A model generated the notes under the pieces. The model saw nothing but the letters and a program-made list of their open reading frames with translations. It searched no databases and had not been told where the DNA came from. A stretch of DNA of 64,000 nucleotides from positions 1-64,000 of the forward strand of contig JAAXWY010000008.1 of assembly GCA_013334745.1 (NCBI GenBank). Direction: 5' to 3'. The DNA is from Coriobacteriia bacterium (GTDB taxonomy: Bacteria; Actinomycetota; Coriobacteriia; Anaerosomatales; JAAXUF01). Positions 18,512 to 26,531 of the stretch are shown in pieces (within the stretch, counting starts at the first letter, position 1; every line of letters starts with the position of its first letter). Position numbers and translations under genes: made by a program.

Positions 18512-19848
18512 GCGATACCGCAGACGCGGCAGTACAGAACAAGCCTGCAAAGACCAAGTCCCGCAAAGGACGCCGCATTGTCGCGGTCATCCTCATATTC
18601 CTGCTCCTGCTCTTGTGTGGTGAGGCCTTCTTGCTCTTCCGGCTGATCAAGCCGTCGGGTGGCGCAGCCCAGGAGACGGCAGGTCTCGCCTGGGTTAGGT
18701 CCATCTATGGAATCAACAAGTTGCCCACGGGTGCACTTGAGCGTGCACAGTCTGCAGTTACGGCGTCCGATGGCACCATCTGGGTCATTGACGGAGCTCA
18801 CCGAGCGCTGTTTCATTTCTCATCCGATGGGCGGTTCTTGGGCCAGATGAAGGGGCCTAAGGACTCGCCGTTGATCAACCCCGGCCGATTCACGATAGGG
18901 CCTGACGGCCGGTTCTACGTGTGTGAGACCGCGCTCGACACCGTTCGAGTTCTTGACGCCAGTGGGCAAGATGTCGGGTCCTTCAAGATTCCGACGCCGG
19001 TGTCCATCGACGTGAGCGAGGATCAGATCGTGGTCGGATCCATCTCCGGTTTCGCGATTCTGGAGAAGGACGGCAAGCCTATTCGGGTAGTGGGCGCACG
19101 TGGCCAGGGTGACGACCAGTTCGACTACGTCCACGGTGTTGCGATCGCAGACGATGGCAAGATCTACGTCTCCGACTCCTTCAACAACCGTCTCAGCGCC
19201 TACGATGCTACGGGCGAGCGGCTGTGGATTCATCGTGTGGGCAACGCAGCCAACACCGCCAAGAGCGATGGTGTCGAGAAGAACTTGGATCCCGCTATCG
19301 CCGACGATGCGGTTCTGAAGGGTGACCAGGCTCTGCAGCTTCCGCTGGAACTCACGCTGGACGCTGCGGGTCGGATCGTGGTCATCGATATGTTTGATTG
19401 CTCGCTTGCGGTGTTCAAGAGCCAGGACGGCGCATTTGTCGGCAAGTACGGTTCATCGGGTGTCGAGGATGGGCAGTTCTTCTACCCGCAGGGAGTGAGT
19501 TATGACGCTGCGCACGACTGGTTCACCGTAGCCGACTCTCTGAACAATCGCGTACAGATCATCAGGCTGCCCGATACCGGCGGTAGTGCATTGGCAGGCA
19601 TTCGCCGCAGCCTCGCCGGCCCGCTGCGCGCCTGCCTGTTCCCGTTCTTGCTGCTGTTGCTCGCCATCATCATCTGGCTTGTGGTCAGGGCGATCCAGAA
19701 GCGTCGCGCGAAGTCCGCCCAGGATTCGGCCGCGATCGAGCCCGGAGACTCGGCCTCCAGCGGGGTAGAATCAGACTCGCAGCTTGCAGGATCTGCCGAC
19801 CCAGACGGTGCCGTCAGCGCTGCAAACGATGACTCGACCCAAGCGTGA
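18508..19848 (+). CDS. NHL-repeat beta-propeller with two membrane anchors
   Basis: A 446-residue protein. A lysine-rich N-terminus and one helix (VAVILIFLLLLLCGEAFLLF) lead into five or six NHL-type repeats, for example VHGVAIADDGKIYVSDSFNN and FYPQGVSYDA...NRVQII. A second helix near residue 375 (CLFPFLLLLLAIIIWLVV) is followed by a polar tail. The propeller therefore faces outside with both ends in the cytoplasm. NHL propellers mediate protein or ligand binding and are often found with multihaem cytochromes in metal-reducing bacteria. It is translationally coupled to the TPR protein (ATGA overlap) and precedes the hexahaem cytochrome gene. No catalytic residues were recognised. Confidence 0.78.
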   Translation: MSDTADAAVQNKPAKTKSRKGRRIVAVILIFLLLLLCGEAFLLFRLIKPSGGAAQETAGLAWVRSIYGINKLPTGALERAQSAVTASDGTIWVIDGAHRALFHFSSDGRFLGQMKGPKDSPLINPGRFTIGPDGRFYVCETALDTVRVLDASGQDVGSFKIPTPVSIDVSEDQIVVGSISGFAILEKDGKPIRVVGARGQGDDQFDYVHGVAIADDGKIYVSDSFNNRLSAYDATGERLWIHRVGNAANTAKSDGVEKNLDPAIADDAVLKGDQALQLPLELTLDAAGRIVVIDMFDCSLAVFKSQDGAFVGKYGSSGVEDGQFFYPQGVSYDAAHDWFTVADSLNNRVQIIRLPDTGGSALAGIRRSLAGPLRACLFPFLLLLLAIIIWLVVRAIQKRRAKSAQDSAAIEPGDSASSGVESDSQLAGSADPDGAVSAANDDSTQA

Positions 19849-19863
19849 GAAAACCCAAAGATT

Positions 19864-19907
19864 AATCCCCATTAGGGATTGCGAAGGCACCCTCAAGCGA
19901 GTACAGT
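19864..19907 (+). promoter_or_regulatory. Promoter with overlapping inverted repeat, cytochrome gene
   Basis: TTGCGA (19879-19884) and TACAGT (19902-19907) are separated by 17 bp, an ideal sigma70 spacing. An inverted repeat AATCCC-N5-GGGATT (19864-19880) touches the -35 box, as an operator would. The leader of about 100 nt contains no obvious known riboswitch. Confidence 0.5.
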
Positions 19908-20054
19908 TTGGTTAAGTCAACTACCTAGGTACAGCACCGCGAGGCTCTGCGCTCAAGCTCAAAGTCATCGCGTTCTGTGAAAATCCAGCTTCGGGAAGGA
20001 GGTGCGCATATGAAAGAAGCTCGTTTCCCCGTAACTCACACTCAAGGAGTATCC

Positions 20055-21170
20055 ATGAAGAAGAGCATCATCCTCGTCGCCCTTGCGGTCGTCCTCGTCC
20101 TCGCCTTCGCGACCGCCGCATCCGCGACCTCTGCCAAGACTTGGAACTACCAGGCTGACTACTACAGCTGGGGCTCGACCTCCGGTAGCGGCCTTTCCGC
20201 CGTTGCTTCCGAGACGCTCGGCCAGGGCGGCAGCGCCGCTGAGTCCAGTGGCTTCGCGAACACCAACGCGACCGCCGGTGGTGGCGTTCACTCGAACTAC
20301 GCCAGCACGACCGCCAAGTGCGGCATCTGTCACTCGGTCCACCGCGCCAAGGCCAATGGCGTTCACCTGCTGAACACCGCTGACGCCACCTGCGCCGGTT
20401 GCCATATCTCCGGTACGTCGACGGTCACCAACGTCGTCATCGCCTGGGGTACGCCTGCTGCTGCACTCGCCGGTCCTCACGGCTCCACCAACGGTTCTTG
20501 CACGAGCCGTGCATGCCACGCCACCAGCCCCCACGGTGTTGGCGGTTCGCAGTACGGCCTGTTCAACGCCAAGCTGCTCAACGCTGAGGTCGACAACGCT
20601 ATCGCGCCGGCCATCGCCGCTGAGACCGCCACTCCTGGTAGCTCGGGCGTCACCGCTGCCCTGCTGACCGGTGCTGGCGCCAGCACCAACTTCACCGGTG
20701 AAGCCGACGCCATCCGCGTTGGTTACACCTGCAACCAGTTCGAGTGCCATGGCCAGACCCTGCTCGCCGTCATCCGCTCGGGCTACTCCGAGGTTCGCGG
20801 CACGCAGTACCCGAACTGGGAAGGTACCGACCCGGTCACGGATCCGTACGCCGCTGGTTTCTCGGTCGCCAAGACCGGTCACCTTTCGGTCTCCGCCGTT
20901 GGTTCGACCGCTTACACCGCGGCCACCAGCTGCACCGGCTGCCACGATCAGGCCGACCTGACCACCCGTTCGGACTTCACCTTCCCGCACGCCCAGCGTG
21001 CAACGGCTGCCGGTACTGGTACCCAGACCTACCTGTGGTACAACATCGCGTCTGATTCCACGGGCGCCGGTTCTGCCGCTATGACCAACTCGAACATGAA
21101 GTCGTTCGACGGTGCTTGCCTCAAGTGCCACCGCAACGGTGCCGGTTCTGGCGTTGGTGTTTCCTACTAG
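20055..21170 (+). CDS. Secreted small multihaem cytochrome (4 CXXCH + 2 CX4CH)
   Basis: A 371-residue precursor. Its Sec signal peptide (MKKSIILVALAVVLVLAF...ASA) is followed by a Gly/Ser/Ala/Thr-rich region and four CXXCH motifs (CGICH, CAGCH, CTGCH, CLKCH) plus two CX4CH motifs (CTSRACH, CNQFECH), so up to six c-type haems. No anchor or membrane helix follows, so it should be released. Two good in-frame starts exist: ATG at 20055 with AAGGAG, and ATG at 20010 with AAGGAGGTG; the later one gives a standard signal peptide. The gene uses many GGT, GCT and GTT codons compared with its neighbours. It has its own promoter and a strong terminator. These signs suggest high expression as an abundant electron carrier or polymer subunit. 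No named filament cytochrome can be assigned by eye. Confidence 0.85.
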   Translation: MKKSIILVALAVVLVLAFATAASATSAKTWNYQADYYSWGSTSGSGLSAVASETLGQGGSAAESSGFANTNATAGGGVHSNYASTTAKCGICHSVHRAKANGVHLLNTADATCAGCHISGTSTVTNVVIAWGTPAAALAGPHGSTNGSCTSRACHATSPHGVGGSQYGLFNAKLLNAEVDNAIAPAIAAETATPGSSGVTAALLTGAGASTNFTGEADAIRVGYTCNQFECHGQTLLAVIRSGYSEVRGTQYPNWEGTDPVTDPYAAGFSVAKTGHLSVSAVGSTAYTAATSCTGCHDQADLTTRSDFTFPHAQRATAAGTGTQTYLWYNIASDSTGAGSAAMTNSNMKSFDGACLKCHRNGAGSGVGVSY

Positions 21171-21211
21171 TACTTCTTCTTGAGAGAGTCTCGACTCTCG
21201 AAAGTGGCTTC

Positions 21212-21239
21212 GGAGCCGGTCCCGCAAGGGGCCGGCTCC
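21212..21239 (+). terminator. Rho-independent-type terminator after the hexahaem gene
   Basis: GGAGCCGGTCCC pairs with GGGGCCGGCTCC (one G-T wobble) around a GCAA loop, followed by a moderately T-rich stretch. A smaller inverted repeat, GAGAGTC/GACTCTC, lies just upstream at 21184-21199. Confidence 0.7.
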
Positions 21240-21379
21240 TTCGCTTCTGGACACGCTGTATTGCCAGCTACACGCCCGTGTGGTGATTGTGCGGAGCCGT
21301 CGTTCAGATGCGTTCAGACAGGGGTGTCGTATGGTAGAGTTGAAGCCCGCGCACCTACTCCTCACGAGGCTCATCTGCA

Positions 21380-22342
21380 GTGAAGACCCCCTCAAATCAG
21401 ACCTATCGCAAGCTTGTCGTCTGGCTCGTAGCAGCGCTTCCGATGGCCGTGGTGCTTCTCGGCGTCTACTACGCTGTCGCCCAGCCGGGTTGCGCATCGT
21501 GCCACGCAAAGGACACTGAGTTCGCTCAAGCGACACGAGACGCCTCGCACGCGAGCGTGGAGTGCGTCGCGTGTCACGTGTCGCCGAAGCGGATCGACCG
21601 ATTGAGTTACGGCTTTCGGCAGCTGTTCCACATGGTGCTGCCGATAATGGAAGCGCCCGGCCGCGAGTGGGCCGCGGTGGCCGACGAGCGTTGCCTCGCG
21701 TGTCACAAGGCCATAGAGAAGGCTCCGAGTTCGGCGAATGGGCTGCGCATTCAGCACATCACGTGCGCGGAGCGTGCGGCCTGTACCGACTGTCACTCGA
21801 CCACTGCTCACGGTGCTGCAACCAAATGGGTGCGCGAGTACAGCATGGACGGCTGCCTCAAATGCCACGTTGAGCTCGGTTCGACCAAGTGCGACACCTG
21901 TCACGACGACAAGAGCGAAGACAAGCGAATACAGACGAGCGTGTTCGCGGTGACCCACGGCAAGGACTGGCTGAAGAATCATGGAATGGGTGACTCGGCC
22001 AGTTGCATCGTGTGCCACCAGTCCGATAAGTGCGCCAAGTGCCATGGACCCGGTCTGCCGCACGACAAGGAGTTTCTGGAGAAGCACTCGACCATCTCCA
22101 AGGACCCCGCGGCAAAGTGCTCGATGTGCCACATGGACTCATTCTGCGCGGACTGTCACGGCCTCGAGATGCCGCACACGCGGACATTCACGCGGAATCA
22201 CGCAACGAGGGCCAAGATAGCCGAGTCGCTGTGTAAGCGGTGCCATGAGGCCAGTGACTGCCAGACCTGCCACATCAAGCACATCCATCCCGGCGGCGCC
22301 ATCGATCTGAACACCACCGCCACCGTGAGTGGGGGTGAGTGA
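21380..22342 (+). CDS. Membrane-anchored 12-haem cytochrome (NapC/NrfH-like position)
   Basis: A 320-residue protein with an uncleaved N-terminal helix (LVVWLVAALPMAVVLLGVYY) directly before the first CASCH. It has twelve CXXCH motifs, which I counted. This layout resembles quinol-oxidising NapC/NirT/NrfH-type cytochromes extended by further haem modules, so it may take electrons from the quinone pool to outer carriers. Two modules have the form CHGxxxPHxxxFxxxH (CAKCHGPGLPH and CADCHGLEMPH), which recurs in the next gene. The start is GTG with GAGG about 10 nt upstream. The end overlaps the next cytochrome gene by GTGA, so the two probably form one complex. Electron-transfer role is inferred. 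Confidence 0.85.
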   Translation: MKTPSNQTYRKLVVWLVAALPMAVVLLGVYYAVAQPGCASCHAKDTEFAQATRDASHASVECVACHVSPKRIDRLSYGFRQLFHMVLPIMEAPGREWAAVADERCLACHKAIEKAPSSANGLRIQHITCAERAACTDCHSTTAHGAATKWVREYSMDGCLKCHVELGSTKCDTCHDDKSEDKRIQTSVFAVTHGKDWLKNHGMGDSASCIVCHQSDKCAKCHGPGLPHDKEFLEKHSTISKDPAAKCSMCHMDSFCADCHGLEMPHTRTFTRNHATRAKIAESLCKRCHEASDCQTCHIKHIHPGGAIDLNTTATVSGGE

Positions 22343-23565
22343 GCGTGGATGATCTGCAGGCGCTCGACCCAGGACGTATCGCCGATCTACTCATGACGCT
22401 GCTCACCGACCCGACGTCGAATCTGCGTGCTGCGCTAATCCTCTACGGCATCATCGGTGTGGCGGTCCTGATTCTGCTGGTCGCAGGCATCGGGCTGCTT
22501 CTGAGCCTTCCCGAAGATGATGAAGAGGAACTGGATGACGGCGTTGCCGCAGCCTCAGGGGGCGGCGCGTCGTCCCAAACGGCCCCAGCCGCCCACAGCG
22601 AGCCGGTCGAGGAGGCTGCGCCGAGCAGGTTCTGGGGCGTTTCGCTCGTCATGGGTGTCGCGGTGGTCATGGCCGTATGGGCCCTCACCGGCTTCACCAC
22701 GTCGCCTGACGAGGTGTGCCGTGCGTGTCATGTGGACACGTCGCACGAAATGGCAGCCAAGGACACCAACCCTCACACGAAGACCGCGTGCGTCAGCTGT
22801 CACGAGTCTGGTGGCACGCTCGGCCGATTCGTGGGCGATGTGCCGGAGCGCTTGGTCCACTTCGCCAGCGGCGCTGTCGGCATGGAGTTTCAGGCCAGCT
22901 ACGGTGTCACAAATTCAGGCGCTTGTCTGAGTTGCCATTACGATGACGTGTCTCAGACCACCATGGATGACGCAACGGGTGTCAAGATGTCGCACAAAGA
23001 GCCGATGGCGGCATCCGCTGCGTGCAAGGACTGCCACAAGTTGGCGGATGGTGTTGTTTCGAACCGTACCGTCGGGATGAGTATCTGCCTTCGGTGCCAC
23101 GATGCTGTGACGGCATCGAGCGACTGCGCCATGTGTCACGACAGCGGCGTGGCTGCAGCAGCCCGTGCGAGGACCGCGCCTCTGGCGAAGGCCCAGGTCG
23201 AGGACATCAAGTGCGGCGCCTGCCATGAGGAGAAGATTGAATGTGATCCGTGCCACGGCGTGCGTATGCCGCACACGATCGCCTTCAGGTCCGGGCTGCA
23301 TGCGAGGGCGGGTGCGGTCAGCTTCTGGTATGCAGGTGGGAAGACCTGTCAGCGCTGTCATACCGACGCACGACGCCCCTGTTCGAAGTGTCATACGCCG
23401 CTCTTGGGTCGCGGACATCAGCAGTCGATGTCCTACTCGCATCAGAAGGCCAAGGACGACGAAGGGTGCAAGTGCCACTCGTCGATGGTCGCTGGTGCGG
23501 TGACCGGGCGTGACTTCTGCGAGTTGTGCCATAACCCGGTCGCCGAGCAGGAGAGTCCACGGTAG
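22339..23565 (+). CDS. Membrane-anchored 11-haem cytochrome with two N-terminal helices
   Basis: A 408-residue protein. The first helix (about residues 32-55, LILYGIIGVAVLILLVAG) is followed by a very acidic linker (PEDDEEELDD), a low-complexity stretch, and a second helix (about 98-116). An extracytoplasmic domain then carries eleven CXXCH motifs and one odd CXCH (CKCH). The CHGVRMPHTIAF module matches modules in the preceding 12-haem protein. Coupled translation with that protein (GTGA) suggests a membrane electron-transfer complex with the acidic linker in the cytoplasm. The stop codon overlaps the GTG of the O-antigen-ligase-like gene by 1 nt, tying cytochrome and glycan functions together. 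Confidence 0.84.
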   Translation: MSVDDLQALDPGRIADLLMTLLTDPTSNLRAALILYGIIGVAVLILLVAGIGLLLSLPEDDEEELDDGVAAASGGGASSQTAPAAHSEPVEEAAPSRFWGVSLVMGVAVVMAVWALTGFTTSPDEVCRACHVDTSHEMAAKDTNPHTKTACVSCHESGGTLGRFVGDVPERLVHFASGAVGMEFQASYGVTNSGACLSCHYDDVSQTTMDDATGVKMSHKEPMAASAACKDCHKLADGVVSNRTVGMSICLRCHDAVTASSDCAMCHDSGVAAAARARTAPLAKAQVEDIKCGACHEEKIECDPCHGVRMPHTIAFRSGLHARAGAVSFWYAGGKTCQRCHTDARRPCSKCHTPLLGRGHQQSMSYSHQKAKDDEGCKCHSSMVAGAVTGRDFCELCHNPVAEQESPR

Positions 23566-25439
23566 TGGCTCGGGCGAAGTCACCGACTCAGGGCCATGGG
23601 CGGTTGCGCGACGCCGTCCCTGTGGCACTTGTGCTCATCGCATTCACCTCATCCGGGGCGTGGCTCGTTTCCACCCTGCCACCACCTCCAATCTCGAAGG
23701 CGTTGAACCTGGCGACGGTCGGCCTCTGGCTGATTGCGGCTGCTCTTGGGCTGATGCGGATCGAGCGGCCCGATCGGCGCCTGCTGATCGGGCTTGCCGC
23801 CGTTGCGGGCTCCGTGCTGGTCTCATTGCTTGCGGGAGGATCGATCTTCGCGACGATCTTCTACGACTTGTTCGGCGACATGCCCCTGATTCAATGGCTC
23901 GCGTTCCCGGTGATGTTCGTGCTGGCTCTCGGCTTTGGCGCAACGAGAGAGCGTGTGGAGGACGCGCTGTCGGCCGTGGTCGCACTGGGCGCGCTCCTTT
24001 CGATCTCGATCGGCTACCAGCAGCTCACAACCGCCGGCGGCAACTCCGTCTTCGGAAGCACCGCCTATAGCGTCGTGGCGTTGGCGGCGCTCATTCCGAT
24101 CGCCATCGGTCTGACCGACTCCGGCCCGCAGTGGCGCCGGCTCGCGGCGTACGCCTGTGCCGGCTCGCTCGCTGTGGGCGTTGGCGTGGTGAGCCGCTCC
24201 ACGATGGGCTCGCTCGCTGTCGTTTTCGCGCTGGTGGTCTCCGTGCTGGTTCACCCGCTCGTCTTCGGATCGAGCGCACCATCGCGCGCATGGATACGCA
24301 GCGCCGCGTTGGTGGTGGCGGGCCTGATGGTCGCAGGTCTGACGATCGCGCAGATTCCCTCGCTGGGCGGGCGGTGGGTAAACCCCGAGGCCTTCGCTGC
24401 GCAGAAGAACCTCGTGACGCGCGTGTACCTGTGGCAGGGCGCAGAGAAGATGCTTGCAGAGCGCCCGGTGGTTGGATTCGGACCCTCGGGGTACCGGGTG
24501 CATGCGGTCGACTACCTCGCGCCTGAGGCCCTGCTGTACGGACCCGATCAGGCGGGCAACAGCGATCCGACCGTCTATAGCCCGCAGTCACCGCACTCGA
24601 TCCTGTGGGAGGTCGCCACAAGGCTTGGCGTCGTGGGACTGCTCGCCTTCGCGATCCTGTTCGGGGCATGGCTGCTGGTGGTCCGTGATCGCGTGCAGGT
24701 GCGAGACGGGACGGGTGCCCTACGGATGGCGCTGGCGGCCGGTTTCGTGTCCTCGCTCTTCGCACTTCTCGTGAACCCCGTTGTCTTCCCGCTCGGCCTC
24801 TTCCTGCCCGTTGCCGCCGGACTCGCCGCGGGCACAATCGCCACGTCCGGTCAGCCTGCTCGCAGTGTGGATCGCACCGATGCACCCTCACGAACCGCGC
24901 AGTGGGCACTGGGTGTCTCAGGCGCCGCCGTCATCGTACTTTCGGTGTGGCTGTTCGCCGGAGAGTGGAAGGCGTTCACGCTTCGCTTTGAGGAGCCGAG
25001 GGTCGCCAACGTCGGTTACGAGGCCGCGCTGCGCATCACGCCCGGTCATCCGCTCACGATGCGCCGGCTGCTAGAGAATCGCCTCTTGATCGCCACCGAC
25101 GCGGGTATCGCTGCTGCTCAGGGCAACGTCGACACCGCCCCTGGCTTCATCCGGGAGTTCACCCCCAACCTCGCGAACTTCGCCGCATACTCATTGACGC
25201 AGGCTCAGTTGACGGGCCGCAAGGACCTGTCGTGGGAGCGCGAGATGCTTACCCGGACGGCGAGTTCGCTGCCGTTCCTGCCGTCCACCGTCTCTGAGCA
25301 GCTTCATCTGGCGGTTCTGTCTGGTGACGCGGACGCCATTCGTGCTGCTTTGCCGCCGGTCAGGCAGTGGGGGATGTCGTACCCGTATGCCGAGCAGTAC
25401 ATCGCGGCCGCTGAGGCCGTGGTCGGCACTCAGCCGTAG
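23565..25439 (+). CDS. O-antigen ligase / PglL-like membrane protein
   Basis: A 624-residue protein with about twelve membrane helices and a large loop carrying the Wzy_C/WaaL signature: YLWQGAEKMLAERPVVGFGP...PHSILWEVATRLG, with the conserved PH motif. The C-terminal 150 residues are soluble and probably helical (TPR-like). The family includes O-antigen ligases, Wzy polymerases and O-oligosaccharyltransferases (PglL/PilO) that attach lipid-linked glycans to proteins. An LPS ligase would be odd in a Gram-positive-type cell, so transfer to a protein or wall polymer is attractive. The GTG start lies 1 nt inside the stop of the 11-haem cytochrome gene, with GGAGAG upstream. Substrate is not known. 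Confidence 0.75.
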   Translation: MARAKSPTQGHGRLRDAVPVALVLIAFTSSGAWLVSTLPPPPISKALNLATVGLWLIAAALGLMRIERPDRRLLIGLAAVAGSVLVSLLAGGSIFATIFYDLFGDMPLIQWLAFPVMFVLALGFGATRERVEDALSAVVALGALLSISIGYQQLTTAGGNSVFGSTAYSVVALAALIPIAIGLTDSGPQWRRLAAYACAGSLAVGVGVVSRSTMGSLAVVFALVVSVLVHPLVFGSSAPSRAWIRSAALVVAGLMVAGLTIAQIPSLGGRWVNPEAFAAQKNLVTRVYLWQGAEKMLAERPVVGFGPSGYRVHAVDYLAPEALLYGPDQAGNSDPTVYSPQSPHSILWEVATRLGVVGLLAFAILFGAWLLVVRDRVQVRDGTGALRMALAAGFVSSLFALLVNPVVFPLGLFLPVAAGLAAGTIATSGQPARSVDRTDAPSRTAQWALGVSGAAVIVLSVWLFAGEWKAFTLRFEEPRVANVGYEAALRITPGHPLTMRRLLENRLLIATDAGIAAAQGNVDTAPGFIREFTPNLANFAAYSLTQAQLTGRKDLSWEREMLTRTASSLPFLPSTVSEQLHLAVLSGDADAIRAALPPVRQWGMSYPYAEQYIAAAEAVVGTQP

Positions 25440-25460
25440 CTGTCGCCACGGCGGACCGTC

Positions 25461-26333
25461 CTAGCGGTACTCGGCTGGCCAGTTCGACCTGCGCGTGAAT
25501 GCCTGTCGGCGCAGCAGGCCGCGCTTCGCATCGGGCGGTGCCGTGAAGGCGAGATCGCCTCGGATGCGCCCGATGAGGGTCGCCCCCATCAGCCTCTGGC
25601 GGCGGTACCACGCCGTGCGGACCCCCTCGAACTCGGAGCCGAATCGGGTGTCATAACGCTCTGCCAGGCGCTCCAGATCCGCCGCGTGCACGTCCTTGAT
25701 GGTCGTGGACTTGCGCTGGGCCTGATGGCGGTCGATAGCGGTGAATCGGTCGATGCGCGCGAAGCGCGAACCGCCGCGCAGCAGGCGCAGCCACAACTCG
25801 TAATCGAGCGCGAAGTGAAACGAGCGGTCGAGCATGGGCTCACTGAGCGCTGAGCGGCGTACGAAAGCAGTTGGCTGGGTGATGAAGTCGACCGCCGAGA
25901 GCAGTTCGGGGTCGAACGGGGGAGACCACAGCACTTGAATCGCTGCGCCGTCCGCGGTGGTCTGCAGTCCGTGCCCGTACACCACGTCCACATCCGGATT
26001 CGCGCCGAAGAACTCCACGACGTCTTCGATAACCTCGCGGTCGAAGTAGGCGTCGTCGGAGTTTATCCAGCCGACTATCTCGCCGGACGACGCCGTGAAT
26101 GCCTTGTTGATCGCATCGGCTTGACCCTCATCGGGCTCGCTGCGCCAGATGACAGAAGTCCCCGCTGCCTCGAGGAGCCCGACGGTGCCATCTGTCGAGC
26201 CGCCGTCCATGATCACGTGCTCGATCGCCGGGTACGTCTGGCACGCGACCGATCGGAGGTTGTCTGCGAGCCACTGCGCCTGGTTGTACGACGGCGTGAG
26301 CACGGATACGAGCGGTTTTGTGGTGGCGGGCAT
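25461..26333 (-). CDS. GT2 glycosyltransferase
   Basis: A 290-residue GT-A enzyme: LVSVLTPSYNQAQWLADNLRSV, MDGGSTDGTV, then EGQADAINKAF, WINSDDAY (metal-binding SDD) and FALDYELWLRL. Such enzymes add a sugar from UDP/dTDP donors during surface-glycan synthesis. The ATG at 26333 starts just before the conserved domain and has GGGAG about 11 nt upstream; the frame is open to 26429 without a better start. It is divergent from radical SAM protein 2 and converges on the O-antigen-ligase-like gene. Confidence 0.86.
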   Translation of the reverse strand: MPATTKPLVSVLTPSYNQAQWLADNLRSVACQTYPAIEHVIMDGGSTDGTVGLLEAAGTSVIWRSEPDEGQADAINKAFTASSGEIVGWINSDDAYFDREVIEDVVEFFGANPDVDVVYGHGLQTTADGAAIQVLWSPPFDPELLSAVDFITQPTAFVRRSALSEPMLDRSFHFALDYELWLRLLRGGSRFARIDRFTAIDRHQAQRKSTTIKDVHAADLERLAERYDTRFGSEFEGVRTAWYRRQRLMGATLIGRIRGDLAFTAPPDAKRGLLRRQAFTRRSNWPAEYR

Positions 26334-26531
26334 TGTGCTGGGCGCTCCCTGCGATGAACGTTGGGCTTCGTGTGGCGAAGTGGAGGCATGGTCCCGTGGG
26401 CGCATGACTTGCTGCAGCGTAGCAAACAAGCACCGACAACCGCGCGTCGCGGCAGCACCTCACGGCGCAGGGAAGCGGTACTATGCTGCAGGCATGTCAT
26501 CGATGCCGTCCACTTACGCTGAAGGCACAAC

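Noticed and set aside
19965-21536. Minus-strand open frame opposite the hexahaem cytochrome
   Set aside because: Low-complexity Gly/Arg/Thr composition; the plus strand has signal peptide, haem motifs, ribosome site and terminator.
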